From Lachnospiraceae bacterium (lineage in GTDB: Bacteria; Bacillota; Clostridia; Lachnospirales; Lachnospiraceae): a DNA stretch of 64,000 nt. The translations under genes and the position numbers were made by a program. Location of the stretch: positions 1-64,000 of the forward strand of contig SVFQ01000001.1 of assembly GCA_015056765.1 (NCBI GenBank), in the 5' to 3' direction. Below the pieces are notes generated by a model. It was given only the letters and a program-made list of their open reading frames with translations, ran no database searches and had not been told where the DNA came from. This document shows, one piece after another, positions 1 through 7,620 of this stretch (the stretch's first letter is position 1; every line of letters begins with the position of its first letter).

Positions 1-30
1 GACTTCTGCGCCGCAATGTCTACAGTACAT
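1..30 (-). CDS. zinc-ribbon protein, N-terminal fragment (partial)
   Basis: Only the first ten codons lie in the window. The complement reads ATG and then M-Y-C-R-H-C-G-A-E-V, the usual opening of small zinc-ribbon proteins, in which the CxxC pair at residues 3 and 6 binds zinc. A ribosome site (GGAGA) lies about 10 bases upstream of the ATG. The rest of the gene runs off the left edge, so the product beyond the zinc knuckle is unknown. The 126 bp between it and the recombinase gene show no other gene. Confidence 0.5.
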   Translation of the reverse strand, partial: MYCRHCGAEV

Positions 31-156
31 ACCCTTCTTCTCTCCTAGTTCTCATTTTTTGTTTCGAAAAGCAGACTTTTCAAAACAGGATGTTTATAAT
101 TAAAACTTAGGTAAATAGCGGGCTGAAACAGTATGGATATTAGTGTTTCATATAGT

Positions 157-765
157 CTAGTTTTGCAAACGTACTTGCAGTTCCTTCGCCCTATGATAAA
201 ACGACGTATGACTCATGCCAGCATATGCTGCGGCTTTTCGAGACGACCACTCATGATTGCTCCATTTCTGATACGCCTCCTCAAATTTTGTAGTTTCAGG
301 AGTTCTAGGCCGTCCAAACTTTACACCTCTTCTTTTAGCGGCATCAATCCCTTCTCTCTGTCGTTGCTTGATAAAGCTTCGTTCCGTCTCAGCTACATAG
401 GCCAGTATTTCCAAAACCAAGTCTGCGATTAGTCGACCTGTTAGCCCATCCTTTTCTGACTTCGTATTTAGAAGTGGCATATCTAGCACTTCAATATCTG
501 CATTCTTCTCTTTGGTAATAATTCTCCACTGTTCCAATATTTCACTATAGTTTCGACCCAGTCGATCTATACTTTTAACCACGACGACATCACCTTGCTT
601 CAACTTCTTCAATAGTTTTCTATATGCCTTACGATTGAAGCTTTTCCCTGACTCATAATCAAAATACAGATTACTCCGCTTAACCTCCTTCTCCACTAAC
701 GCATCCACCTGCCTATCCGGGTTCTGATCCCTCGAAGACACCCTCACATAACCATAAATAGCCAT
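157..765 (-). CDS. serine site-specific recombinase (resolvase/invertase family)
   Basis: The 202-residue protein has the resolvase/invertase layout. The N-terminal catalytic domain opens IYGYVRVSSRDQN with the nucleophile Ser at about residue 10, and continues with the DRLGRN segment and the helix E region rich in R and Q. A C-terminal helix-turn-helix (SSRKAAAYAGMSHTSFYHR) should bind the crossover site. It cuts and rejoins DNA through a serine-DNA link. The start at 765 is chosen over an upstream ATG because AGGAGGG lies 8 bases before it. The ribosome site lies inside a hairpin that looks like the terminator of the upstream toxin-antitoxin operon (770-805). It probably belongs to a mobile or invertible element whose limits I cannot see. 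The target site is unknown. Confidence 0.88.
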   Translation of the reverse strand: MAIYGYVRVSSRDQNPDRQVDALVEKEVKRSNLYFDYESGKSFNRKAYRKLLKKLKQGDVVVVKSIDRLGRNYSEILEQWRIITKEKNADIEVLDMPLLNTKSEKDGLTGRLIADLVLEILAYVAETERSFIKQRQREGIDAAKRRGVKFGRPRTPETTKFEEAYQKWSNHEWSSRKAAAYAGMSHTSFYHRAKELQVRLQN

Positions 766-769
766 AATA

Positions 770-805
770 AAAACCCTCCTTATCATTACTGATAAAGAGG
801 GTTTT
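770..805 (-). terminator. hairpin between the toxin gene and the recombinase; probable terminator that also holds the recombinase ribosome site
   Basis: Arms 770-785 and 790-805 pair over 16 bp with one mismatch around a 4-base loop. On the minus strand the 3' arm contains AAGGAGGG and is followed by TTTTT, then ATG at 765. It can therefore end transcription from the toxin operon and hide the Shine-Dalgarno sequence of the recombinase. The sequence shows the structure; the function is inferred. Confidence 0.6.
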
Positions 806-811
806 ACACCT

Positions 812-1126
812 TTAATTTATTCTATTTTCGTAATCCTGTTGATCATGAAAAATCATATCAACAATAACCTTTTCTCCCTCAACGCGATAAAGCATAAAAT
901 AGTGATGATACAAAAAGTTAATTCTCCTATACCCCAGTTTCCTTAGTTCTAGATTATCACAAAGTTTAAGACTTCCAGCCGCCTCTTCCAACTTATCCAT
1001 TGTCAGTTCAAAATCATCTAACAGATTCTTTGCTGCTTGTTCGTTTTTCTTTTCAAAGAGGAGATATCTGACATATCTATCAAAATCTGCCTCAGCATCT
1101 TCTGTTACTACAACTCTATAACCCAT
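812..1126 (-). CDS. RelE/ParE-family toxin
   Basis: This 104-residue basic-acidic protein begins MGYRVVVTEDAEADFDRYVRYL and ends with the family-typical FHDQQDYENRIN. Both are hallmarks of RelE/ParE-superfamily toxins, which either cleave mRNA on the ribosome or poison gyrase. The substrate cannot be chosen by eye. Its ATG overlaps the end of the antitoxin gene by 11 bases, so the two are translationally coupled. A longer reading from 1204 would overlap most of the antitoxin C-terminus and is rejected. It is transcribed from the antitoxin promoter. Confidence 0.85.
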   Translation of the reverse strand: MGYRVVVTEDAEADFDRYVRYLLFEKKNEQAAKNLLDDFELTMDKLEEAAGSLKLCDNLELRKLGYRRINFLYHHYFMLYRVEGEKVIVDMIFHDQQDYENRIN

Positions 1127-1409
1127 ATTTTGTCCTGATATCAGCCACCATATTATTGGCCTCTCGATACTTACCCTCATCAGCTTGTTTTCTTGCTTTC
1201 TCAAGTTTCAGGAGAATCTCTTCCTCTGACATTTCAACATACGGATTCGCAACCGTCTTTTTTACTTCAAACGGAAAGCCATTCTCCGCAACCGCCTTTG
1301 CGAGAAACATTCGAATTGCATTCGTTGTGTCTGTTCCCAAATCTCTAAATAAGCTATCAGCCTTATTTTTCAAATCATCTTCTACTCTTAACTGAATCGT
1401 ACTAGCCAT
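1116..1409 (-). CDS. RelB/DinJ-family antitoxin
   Basis: The 97-residue protein opens MASTIQLRVEDDLKNKAD, the ribbon-helix-helix start of RelB/DinJ antitoxins, followed by LFRDLGTDTTNAIRMFLAKAV. The N-terminus should bind its own operator, and the acidic, flexible C-terminus should wrap the downstream toxin. The start at 1409 has AAGGAGG 6 bases upstream. The ATG at 1496 has no such site and would read through the promoter region. A TATAAT lies at 1488-1483 on the minus strand, but I found no good -35 box, which leaves room for an activator or for the repeat array just upstream. Confidence 0.85.
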   Translation of the reverse strand: MASTIQLRVEDDLKNKADSLFRDLGTDTTNAIRMFLAKAVAENGFPFEVKKTVANPYVEMSEEEILLKLEKARKQADEGKYREANNMVADIRTKYGL

Positions 1410-1516
1410 ATAGAACCTCCTTATCCATTGCGTTTGCATTGAGTGTATATACATTTTACTGCTATATCCTTTCGTTTGCAATATTATATCATTCAAAACA
1501 ATGCGGTTATAGGTTT

Positions 1517-1600
1517 ACTTCAATATAACTTCAAGGTCTACTTCAAGGTTACTTCAAAGTCAACTTCAAGGTCACTTCAAACAAACTTCAATTACTTCAA
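1517..1600. repeat. array of eight ACTTCAA direct repeats at about 11-bp spacing
   Basis: ACTTCAA (TTGAAGT on the other strand) starts at 1517, 1528, 1540, 1551, 1563, 1574, 1585 and 1594. The steps are 11, 12, 11, 12, 11, 11 and 9 bp, close to one helical turn. Spacers are often GGT or AGT, so the unit resembles a degenerate 11-mer minisatellite. It sits just upstream of the antitoxin -10 box and just downstream of the cysteine-operon terminator. It could be a phased protein-binding array, bent DNA or a recombination site. Confidence 0.8.
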
Positions 1601-1602
1601 AG

Positions 1603-1633
1603 TAAAACAGAGGCCCCTATCGGAGCCCCTGTT
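1603..1633 (-). terminator. terminator of the cysteine operon
   Basis: On the minus strand AACAG-G-GGC pairs with GCC-T-CTGTT around a 10-base loop and runs into TTTT. It lies 15 bases after the stop of the last operon gene. The stem has one internal mismatch, so it is moderate in strength. Confidence 0.6.
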
Positions 1634-1647
1634 CATGCAATTCTCCC

Positions 1648-2148
1648 TTATTTCTTTTTCTTAAACCTCAGTTTGCAGGTAGGACATCCTTCTGCGATGG
1701 TGCCTTCCAAACTGAAGGTAAGGTTAGGAAATTGCTTTGCAAACTCCCTGTCGCCTTCCATGGTGACATCACAGAGGTGTGCGATTTCTTCATCGGTACG
1801 ACCCTGTTTTTTCCAGGCTTCCACATAAGGACAGTAGTGGAAGTTGATGAGGAGTTCTTCCTCGTTGTTCTCGCTAATCTCCATTTCGAAGATGTCCTTG
1901 TTATGGTCCGTCCCAAACAAGGAACGGAACTCATCAAAGCTGTCAGGGTCTTTCATGGCTTCTCGCATGCCGATGGCATTGTCTGTGCCGTATTTGCCGA
2001 TGGCTCTACGAGCGAAGTCATCGGAGATACCCTCTTTCTTTGCTTCGTCTATCATATTGGAGATAGTGTTGGCTCTGCGGGCGCTGATGTCACGCATGCC
2101 GTCCACCCCATAATTGCTGATGGTAGGTATATTGTTTTCAAATGACAT
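1648..2148 (-). CDS. L-2-amino-thiazoline-4-carboxylic acid hydrolase-like protein
   Basis: The 166-residue protein matches the ATC-hydrolase family by its layout: an N-terminal helical part (FARRAIGKYG), a central FHYCPYVEAWKKQG segment with a conserved cysteine, and a C-terminal GCPTC pair. ATC hydrolase opens the thiazoline ring of 2-aminothiazoline-4-carboxylate on the way to cysteine, but many members are uncharacterised. It is the last gene of the cystine/transsulfuration operon and overlaps the ABC ATPase gene by 11 bases. The context supports a role in cysteine supply or thiazoline salvage. The exact substrate is inferred, not shown. Confidence 0.7.
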   Translation of the reverse strand: MSFENNIPTISNYGVDGMRDISARRANTISNMIDEAKKEGISDDFARRAIGKYGTDNAIGMREAMKDPDSFDEFRSLFGTDHNKDIFEMEISENNEEELLINFHYCPYVEAWKKQGRTDEEIAHLCDVTMEGDREFAKQFPNLTFSLEGTIAEGCPTCKLRFKKKK

Positions 2149-2908
2149 ATTCCATGCTCCTCTCAGGTATTAGTGCATTTAAGAACTTGTTAGTTTCCGG
2201 ATTTTGCGGATGGTCGATGACTTCTTTGGCTGGTCCCTGCTCTACGATGACGCCGCCCTTCATAAAGATGACTCTATCCGCTACTTCTCTGGCAAAGGCT
2301 ATCTCATGAGTCACGATAATCATGGTGATGCCGGTAGCTGCAATCTGCTTGATGACATCCAGCACATCACTGACCAGTTCAGGATCTAACGCTGATGTAG
2401 GCTCATCCAGCAGCACTACTTTAGGATTTCCCGCCAGCGCTCTACAGATTCCAATGCGCTGTTGCTGTCCACCGGAAAGTTTTGCCGGGTAGCTGTCAGC
2501 CTTGTCTCTCATCTTCACGTAGTCCAGCAGTTCATAGGCTTTTTGTTCCGCTTCTGTCTTAGGCACCTTTTGCACTTTTCTCAAACCAATGGTGATATTC
2601 TCCAAGGCGGTTCGATTTTGGAACAGGTTGTAGTTTTGGAACACCATACCTGTTTTTCTACGGAGTTCTCTGACTTCTTTGTGATGATGCTTTTTTGCAT
2701 TCACCGTCTGTCCGTCGATAGTAATATCTCCGCTGTCCGCCGGGTCTAGGAAGTTGATAGTTCTAAGTAGCGTGGTTTTTCCTGAACCGGATGGTCCCAA
2801 TATTACCACCACTTCGCCCTCTCTGACGTCTAGATCGACGCCATTGATAATACTGTTTTCTCCAAACGACTTTTCAATTCCTCGCAAACTTACTACATTA
2901 TTAGGCAT
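2138..2908 (-). CDS. polar amino-acid (probably cystine) ABC transporter, ATP-binding protein
   Basis: This is a 256-residue PAAT-type ATPase. Walker A is GPSGSGKTTLL near residue 38, the Q-loop is VFQNYNLF, the signature is LSGGQQQR, Walker B is VVLLDEPTSALD, and the switch His lies in IVTHE. It energises the two membrane proteins encoded just upstream. It overlaps the permease gene by 8 bases and the hydrolase gene by 11, a tight operon. The cystine substrate is inferred from the operon partners mccA- and mccB-like; a different polar amino acid is possible. Confidence 0.92.
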   Translation of the reverse strand: MPNNVVSLRGIEKSFGENSIINGVDLDVREGEVVVILGPSGSGKTTLLRTINFLDPADSGDITIDGQTVNAKKHHHKEVRELRRKTGMVFQNYNLFQNRTALENITIGLRKVQKVPKTEAEQKAYELLDYVKMRDKADSYPAKLSGGQQQRIGICRALAGNPKVVLLDEPTSALDPELVSDVLDVIKQIAATGITMIIVTHEIAFAREVADRVIFMKGGVIVEQGPAKEVIDHPQNPETNKFLNALIPERSMEYVI

Positions 2909-3617
2909 AGGATTTTTCCTTCCCTGTTCGATTTTGTATCAACTCGTTGGTGCCGATTAAAAGCCGCTCCACTACTACACAGACAATCCAATACACGCCT
3001 GCTGCCACCAGATATCCTTCCAGGATGGCGTAGTTCACCGCTGTGGATGCTCTGGCGATAGATGTCATCTCAAATACATTTACCACAGAGGCTAGACAGG
3101 TAGCTTTCAGAAGCCACATAAAGTAGTTGGACAGTCCCGGCAGGGCTATCACCAGAGCTTGCGGTCCCACCACATACAGGATGCCTTGCAGTTTCGACAT
3201 GCCTGCTGCCAGTGCAGCTTCTGTCTGTCCTTTGTCGATGGCCTTGTAGCTGGACACCACGAGATCTGTCATATACGCCCCGAAATTCGCCGACAGGGCG
3301 ATGGCCGCGAAGAGAAAGTAGTTCTGGTTTCGCGGGTCGTACTCAAATGCAAAGGTTGCCGCCAGGGTTTTGCATATTTGAGGAATGGCATAGTAACAAA
3401 ATAGTAACTGCAGTATTAGCGGCAACCCTTTCAGCACGGTATTCACCACCAGCACGATCTGGTAGAGCACCGGTACTTTTTTCAGTAAAATCAGGCCAAA
3501 CAGGATTCCAATCAGGATGGCTCCCAAGTAGGATACAGCAGTCAGGCCCAAGGTAACCCAAAGTCCCGATAGGACTGTGGGGATATCGCTTATCATAAAT
3601 TTCCAATTCAGATTCAT
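2901..3617 (-). CDS. polar amino-acid (probably cystine) ABC transporter permease
   Basis: This 238-residue membrane protein has the PAAT permease pattern: several hydrophobic helices and the EAA loop (ALAAGMSKLQGILYVVGPQA), which contacts the ATPase. It starts one base after the stop of the partner permease gene. Together the two permeases should form the heterodimeric channel in the cytoplasmic membrane. Its substrate is inferred from the neighbours. Confidence 0.9.
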   Translation of the reverse strand: MNLNWKFMISDIPTVLSGLWVTLGLTAVSYLGAILIGILFGLILLKKVPVLYQIVLVVNTVLKGLPLILQLLFCYYAIPQICKTLAATFAFEYDPRNQNYFLFAAIALSANFGAYMTDLVVSSYKAIDKGQTEAALAAGMSKLQGILYVVGPQALVIALPGLSNYFMWLLKATCLASVVNVFEMTSIARASTAVNYAILEGYLVAAGVYWIVCVVVERLLIGTNELIQNRTGKEKSYA

Positions 3618-3618
3618 G

Positions 3619-4308
3619 TCAGCCCCTTTCTGCCTTGCTTAGGGCACCTTCAAAACCTCGGAAAGAAAACTCCACCGCCACATTAATGATAAAGTACAAA
3701 AGTCCAGCCGCCATGAGAATCCACAGCTGGCCATAGCCTCTATGCAGCGCGATGAACTTGTCCGCTCTCCCCATGACATCCACCAAGCCGATGACATAAG
3801 CTGTGGCGGTGCCCTTCAAAAGGTCGATTTCCAGATTTTTTAAATTCGGCAATGCCACCTTCAGGGTGCAGGGAGCGATGACGTATATGAAGTTTTGAAG
3901 TTTGCTAAATCCGATGGCATAGCCTGCTTCCATCTGGCCTTTGTTCATGGCCAGGTACGCTCCTCGGAAAGCTTCTGATACGAAGCTGGAGAAGTTGAAG
4001 CAGGTGGCGATGATGTAAAAAATGCCTGCCGACCATGTATTGATGTTATACCCGAAAAGCTCCGCGATCTTCGGTAGTCCGAAGAATACCAAATAGAGCT
4101 GCAGCAACCCCGGCGTCCCTCGAAAGAAGGACACAAACAGGGACACCACATAGTACAGGAGGTTCTTCTTTCCTATGCGCACCCTGCATATCCAGGCTCC
4201 AAGAGCCCAGGATATGACTGTGGGTACAAGAAAATAGAAAAGAGTGACGGGTATAAAAGTAATAAGCGTAGGTAATACTTCCAGGAATAATTCATGTCCT
4301 CTCCACAT
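3619..4308 (-). CDS. polar amino-acid (probably cystine) ABC transporter permease, second subunit
   Basis: This 229-residue membrane protein is a paralogue of the neighbouring permease. It has about five hydrophobic helices, FFRGTPGLLQLYLVFFGLP near the second helix and the EAA-type loop MEAGYAIGFSKLQNFIYVIAP. It lies 15 bp downstream of the binding-protein gene and is followed at once by the other permease. The importer therefore has two different permease subunits, as in TcyL/TcyM-type cystine systems. Confidence 0.9.
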   Translation of the reverse strand: MWRGHELFLEVLPTLITFIPVTLFYFLVPTVISWALGAWICRVRIGKKNLLYYVVSLFVSFFRGTPGLLQLYLVFFGLPKIAELFGYNINTWSAGIFYIIATCFNFSSFVSEAFRGAYLAMNKGQMEAGYAIGFSKLQNFIYVIAPCTLKVALPNLKNLEIDLLKGTATAYVIGLVDVMGRADKFIALHRGYGQLWILMAAGLLYFIINVAVEFSFRGFEGALSKAERG

Positions 4309-4323
4309 GGCTTACTCCCGTTC

Positions 4324-5160
4324 TTATTTTTTCAGTCCGATTTCTTCTGCTACTTTGAAGTTGTCTTCACCGAAGAAGTCTACTGTCAGTTTGCCCAGGG
4401 ACTCATCTGCTGTCAGTTCTTCCAGCGCACCGTTAATGGCTGCCTGCAGTTCTGTCTCGCTCTTGTTGATGAGGAATACGGTATCTCTACCGTCTACACG
4501 GTCTGTGATTTTCAGGTCTGTGTAACCGGCTTCTTCGAAGATGGCATTTGCCTGCTCTGCAGAAAGGTATGCTGCATCAAAAGTGCCGTCTTCTACGCCC
4601 TGGATTTCATCTGCCATTGCGCCACTTGCTGCCAGTTCCTGGAAGTCGATAGCCACTTCCGGATGATTCTTAATCCAGTCATTTAAAGCCACGGCTCTAC
4701 CATCTGTACCTACGATGGATGCGATGCTCTTGCCATCTAAGTCTGTCAGGCCTTCGATGCCGCTGTCTTCTTTCACTACCAGGTTCATGAAGAAGTAGTT
4801 GTATGGCTCGGATACCAGGAAGGCTTCTTCTCTTGCCGGTGTTCTGAATTTGCATCCGGATTCAAAGGCATATTTGCCTGTGTTTACGCCAGCTGCAGCA
4901 GTTTCATAATCCACTACCTGATAATGGAATTCGTATTCCGGTAATTTTTCATCGATCAGTTTCAGCACTTCGTATTCATAGCCTGCCGGATTGCCGTTTT
5001 CATCTTCATAGGTGTAAGGTGCGTTCTCTGCTTCCAGTGCCACTTCTACGACTCTCACATCTCCGGAGCCTGTAGGTGCTACCTTTGCTGCGCATCCGGT
5101 AAGTCCGATGGATGCTACTGTGATTGCTGCGATTGCTGTTTTGATTGTTGTTTTTCTCAT
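4324..5160 (-). CDS. ABC transporter substrate-binding lipoprotein (cystine/polar amino acid)
   Basis: The 278-residue protein has a lipoprotein signal: a basic start, a hydrophobic stretch and the lipobox LTGC with Cys23. The mature part is a family-3 solute-binding protein. It contains APYTYEDENGNPAGYEYEVLKLI and later SGAMADEIQGVEDGTFDAAY, which line the amino-acid cleft. It should sit on the outer face of the membrane and hand the ligand to the two permeases encoded next. Ligand identity (cystine or a related sulfur amino acid) is inferred from the operon. Confidence 0.9.
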   Translation of the reverse strand: MRKTTIKTAIAAITVASIGLTGCAAKVAPTGSGDVRVVEVALEAENAPYTYEDENGNPAGYEYEVLKLIDEKLPEYEFHYQVVDYETAAAGVNTGKYAFESGCKFRTPAREEAFLVSEPYNYFFMNLVVKEDSGIEGLTDLDGKSIASIVGTDGRAVALNDWIKNHPEVAIDFQELAASGAMADEIQGVEDGTFDAAYLSAEQANAIFEEAGYTDLKITDRVDGRDTVFLINKSETELQAAINGALEELTADESLGKLTVDFFGEDNFKVAEEIGLKK

Positions 5161-5273
5161 AACTGTTTCTCCTCTTTTCTTTTTTCTCTCACTTGTTTTA
5201 TGGTTACTTTCGGTATCTCGTTTCTGCCTCCTCCTTTCTTCCCTGATACCGCCAGGATTTGATCCATGTCGCT

Positions 5274-6194
5274 TTATTCAAATAGTCCTTTGCTCAGATA
5301 TCTGTCTCCTCGATCTGGGAAAAGGGTTACGATATTGCCTTCTTCAATCTGTTTTGCCAAAGTGATGGCTGCATGTAATGCTGCACCGGAAGAGGATCCA
5401 ATCAGCAGGCCTTCCTTTGCTGCCAGCATACGGGATGCTGCAAAAGCTTCCTCGTCCTCTACCTTGATAACTTTATCGATGAAGGACACATCCATGGTGT
5501 CTGCGATGAAGTCATTACCGATGCCTTCTATCTCATAGTCGTGATGGTCACCGCCGCCGATGATAGAACCGTATGGGTCTGCCAACACGCCTTGGATTTT
5601 CCGGTTTTGTTCTTTTAGATATTTCATGACACCGGAGAAAGTGCCGCCGCTGCCTGCGCCAGCTACGAAGTAGTCGATCTGGCCGTCAAGCTGTCTGTAG
5701 ATTTCCGGTCCTGTGGTTTCGTAGTGTGCCAGAGGGTTGGCCGGGTTTCTGAACTGTCGTAAGGATACAGAGCCCTCGATGGTCTTCAGCAGTTCTTCTG
5801 CTTTATTCTCTGCTCCTAACATGCCTTCTTCTCTTGGGGTATGGATAATTTCTGCTCCCAGCGCTTTCATAATCTGCTGTTTCTCTACGGAAAACTTTGT
5901 AGGTACAGTAAAGATGACACGAAAGCCCTGATTCAAAGCTGCCAGCGCGATGCCGATACCGGTATTTCCTGCTGTGGCATCGATGATGGTTCCACCGGGT
6001 TTCAGGATGCCTCGCTTTACCGCATCATCGATCATGTAGATGCCTACTCTGTCTTTGATGCTTCCGCCAGGATTCATCAGTTCCAGCTTTGCATAAATAT
6101 TTACTTTCGGGCTGATGCCCTCAATTCCTAAATGATTTAACTTGAGCACCGGAGTATTGCCTACCATACTCCGGATATCCATATATACGTCCAT
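5274..6194 (-). CDS. mccA: PLP-dependent cysteine synthase / cystathionine beta-synthase (MccA-like)
   Basis: This 306-residue fold-type II PLP enzyme carries SMVGNTPVLKLN, then NPGGSIKDR with the PLP lysine at residue 47. TAGNTGIGIAL binds substrate, GAGSGGTFSG binds the phosphate, and GSSSGAALHA lies near the end. It lies downstream of a cystathionine lyase gene and upstream of a cystine-type importer. In Bacillus the matching gene MccA condenses O-acetylserine with homocysteine to give cystathionine, and that assignment is favoured here. Plain O-acetylserine sulfhydrylase (CysK) is the alternative. The start at 6194 has AGGAG 5 bases upstream. Confidence 0.85.
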   Translation of the reverse strand: MDVYMDIRSMVGNTPVLKLNHLGIEGISPKVNIYAKLELMNPGGSIKDRVGIYMIDDAVKRGILKPGGTIIDATAGNTGIGIALAALNQGFRVIFTVPTKFSVEKQQIMKALGAEIIHTPREEGMLGAENKAEELLKTIEGSVSLRQFRNPANPLAHYETTGPEIYRQLDGQIDYFVAGAGSGGTFSGVMKYLKEQNRKIQGVLADPYGSIIGGGDHHDYEIEGIGNDFIADTMDVSFIDKVIKVEDEEAFAASRMLAAKEGLLIGSSSGAALHAAITLAKQIEEGNIVTLFPDRGDRYLSKGLFE

Positions 6195-6276
6195 ATCTTC
6201 TCCTTTTTATGTGTTGTATTTTTTCCTCAGTTGTTTTTTGTGCTTTCGGCTCTTTGCAGATGCATTGATGTTTGTC

Positions 6277-7428
6277 TTACTTCGCGGATGATTCAATCGC
6301 TTGCTTCAGGTCCTCAATGATGTCATCAGCATCCTCGATACCTACGGACAGACGAATGAGTTCATCTACGATACCAACGCTCTCGCGGATTTCCTTCGGG
6401 ATAGCTGCATGGGTCATGCTGGCCGGGTGGCACACCAGAGACTCTACGCCGCCAAGGCTTTCTGCCAAGGTCACCAGCTTCAGGTTCTTAAAGAACTTGC
6501 GGTAGTCATACTTTGCATCTAAGACAAAAGACACCATGGCGCCGGGGCCATCTGCCTGCTTTTTCTGTACTTCGTAGCCCGGATCAGTTTCCAAACCGGG
6601 ATAGTAGACTTTCTGTACATAACCGCTGTCCACCAGCCATCTGGCTACCTTTTCTGCATTGGCTACATGTCTGTCCATTCTGACGCCTAAGGTCTTGATA
6701 CCTCGTATCATCAGAAAGCTATCGAAGGGAGGCAACACGCCGCCGATGGCATTCTGCAAGTAGTAAAGTCTTTCTGCCAAGCGGGAATCCTTTACTACTA
6801 CCAAGCCGGATACGGTATCGCTGTGACCGCCCAGGTATTTGGTACCACTGTGAATGACGATGTCTGCGCCCAAGGTGAGTGGTCTTTGCAGATAAGGTGT
6901 CAGGAAGGTGTTATCTACAATCAGCAGTTTGTTGTAGTTCTTTGCGATGTTAGATACTGCCTTGATGTCCGTTACAGTCAGCAGTGGGTTGGCCGGGCTT
7001 TCTACGTAGATGGCTTTTACTGTATGGTCGATAGCCAGTTCCACTTCCTCCAAATTCGAAGTGTTGACGATTTTGTATTCGATACCGAAGTTTTTGAATA
7101 CCTGATCCAGTATGCGGAAAGTGCCGCCGTAGATGTTGTCGGATACGATGAGTTTGTCTCCTCTTTCGAAGATGGAAAGTACGGTGTTGATTGCTGCCAG
7201 GCCGGATGCAAAAGCAAGTCCGTATTCGCCCTGCTCTAAGTCTGCGATGAGTTTCTCTAAGGCTGCTCTGGTGGGATTGCCTGTTCTGGAGTATTCCCAG
7301 CCTCTGTCTTCTCCCAGGCCGTCCTGTTTATATGTGGAGGTCTGGTAGATGGGCACGTTTACTGCGCCTGTGGTTTCATCTCCGTCGATGCCTCCGTGAA
7401 TTAATAGTGAATTGATTGCATAGCTCAT
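6277..7428 (-). CDS. mccB: cystathionine gamma-lyase / gamma-synthase family enzyme (MccB-like)
   Basis: This 383-residue Cys/Met-metabolism PLP enzyme has VPIYQTSTYKQDG, EYSRTGNPTRAALE, FASGLAAI and IHSGTKYLGGHSD, where the lysine (about residue 198) holds PLP. Length and motifs fit MccB/MetB/MetC. Beside the MccA-like gene, the likely job is cystathionine gamma-lyase, releasing cysteine from cystathionine in reverse transsulfuration. It is the first structural gene of the operon, preceded by the cysteine-rich leader peptide and terminator (7509-7678), so expression should fall when cysteine is plentiful. Confidence 0.88.
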   Translation of the reverse strand: MSYAINSLLIHGGIDGDETTGAVNVPIYQTSTYKQDGLGEDRGWEYSRTGNPTRAALEKLIADLEQGEYGLAFASGLAAINTVLSIFERGDKLIVSDNIYGGTFRILDQVFKNFGIEYKIVNTSNLEEVELAIDHTVKAIYVESPANPLLTVTDIKAVSNIAKNYNKLLIVDNTFLTPYLQRPLTLGADIVIHSGTKYLGGHSDTVSGLVVVKDSRLAERLYYLQNAIGGVLPPFDSFLMIRGIKTLGVRMDRHVANAEKVARWLVDSGYVQKVYYPGLETDPGYEVQKKQADGPGAMVSFVLDAKYDYRKFFKNLKLVTLAESLGGVESLVCHPASMTHAAIPKEIRESVGIVDELIRLSVGIEDADDIIEDLKQAIESSAK

Positions 7429-7483
7429 GTTGTTTTCTCTCTCCTCATTTTCTTGTTACTCCATCGAATTCTTTGATGGAGGA

Positions 7484-7510
7484 TTGCCCCGCATCCTAGA
7501 TGCAGGGCAA
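7484..7510 (-). other. stable hairpin just after the attenuator terminator
   Basis: On the minus strand TTGCCCTGCATC (7510-7499) pairs with GATGCGGGGCAA (7495-7484) across a 3-base loop. That makes 12 bp with one G-U pair and no U tract. It begins right after the attenuator's U run. It could protect the 5' end of a processed mRNA or help tune read-through. A second small stem (CTCCATC/GATGGAG) lies a few bases downstream. Confidence 0.55.
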
Positions 7511-7620
7511 AAAATAAGACCCAGGGCTTTCGCTCCCGGGCCTATGGCATACGTAAAATCTAAATTATCCTTCGGCGTGACATCGACATGACAACACACC
7601 AGCCATAGTATATGCCCGGG
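7509..7620 (-). promoter_or_regulatory. attenuator: mutually exclusive antiterminator and terminator of the cysteine operon
   Basis: Terminator: GGCCCGGG (7542-7535 region) pairs with CCCTGGGTC, capped by a GC-closed GAAA tetraloop and followed by TTATTTTTT. Antiterminator: CCCGGGC (7620-7614) plus CTATGGC (7608-7602) are exact complements of GCCATAGGCCCGGG (7548-7535). They give 14 bp with one 5-base bulge and use up the 5' arm of the terminator. The upstream arm lies inside the leader peptide reading frame, 11 bases after its three Cys codons. A ribosome stalled there leaves the antiterminator free; a moving ribosome covers it. Confidence 0.8.

Noticed and set aside
1517-1600. CRISPR array
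   Set aside because: Repeats are 7 bp with 2-5 bp spacers, far too short for a CRISPR, and no cas genes are near.
1443-1664. 73-codon rightward frame through the ACTTCAA array
   Set aside because: It is made of the repeat itself, lacks a ribosome site and crosses the terminator; the repeat explains it.
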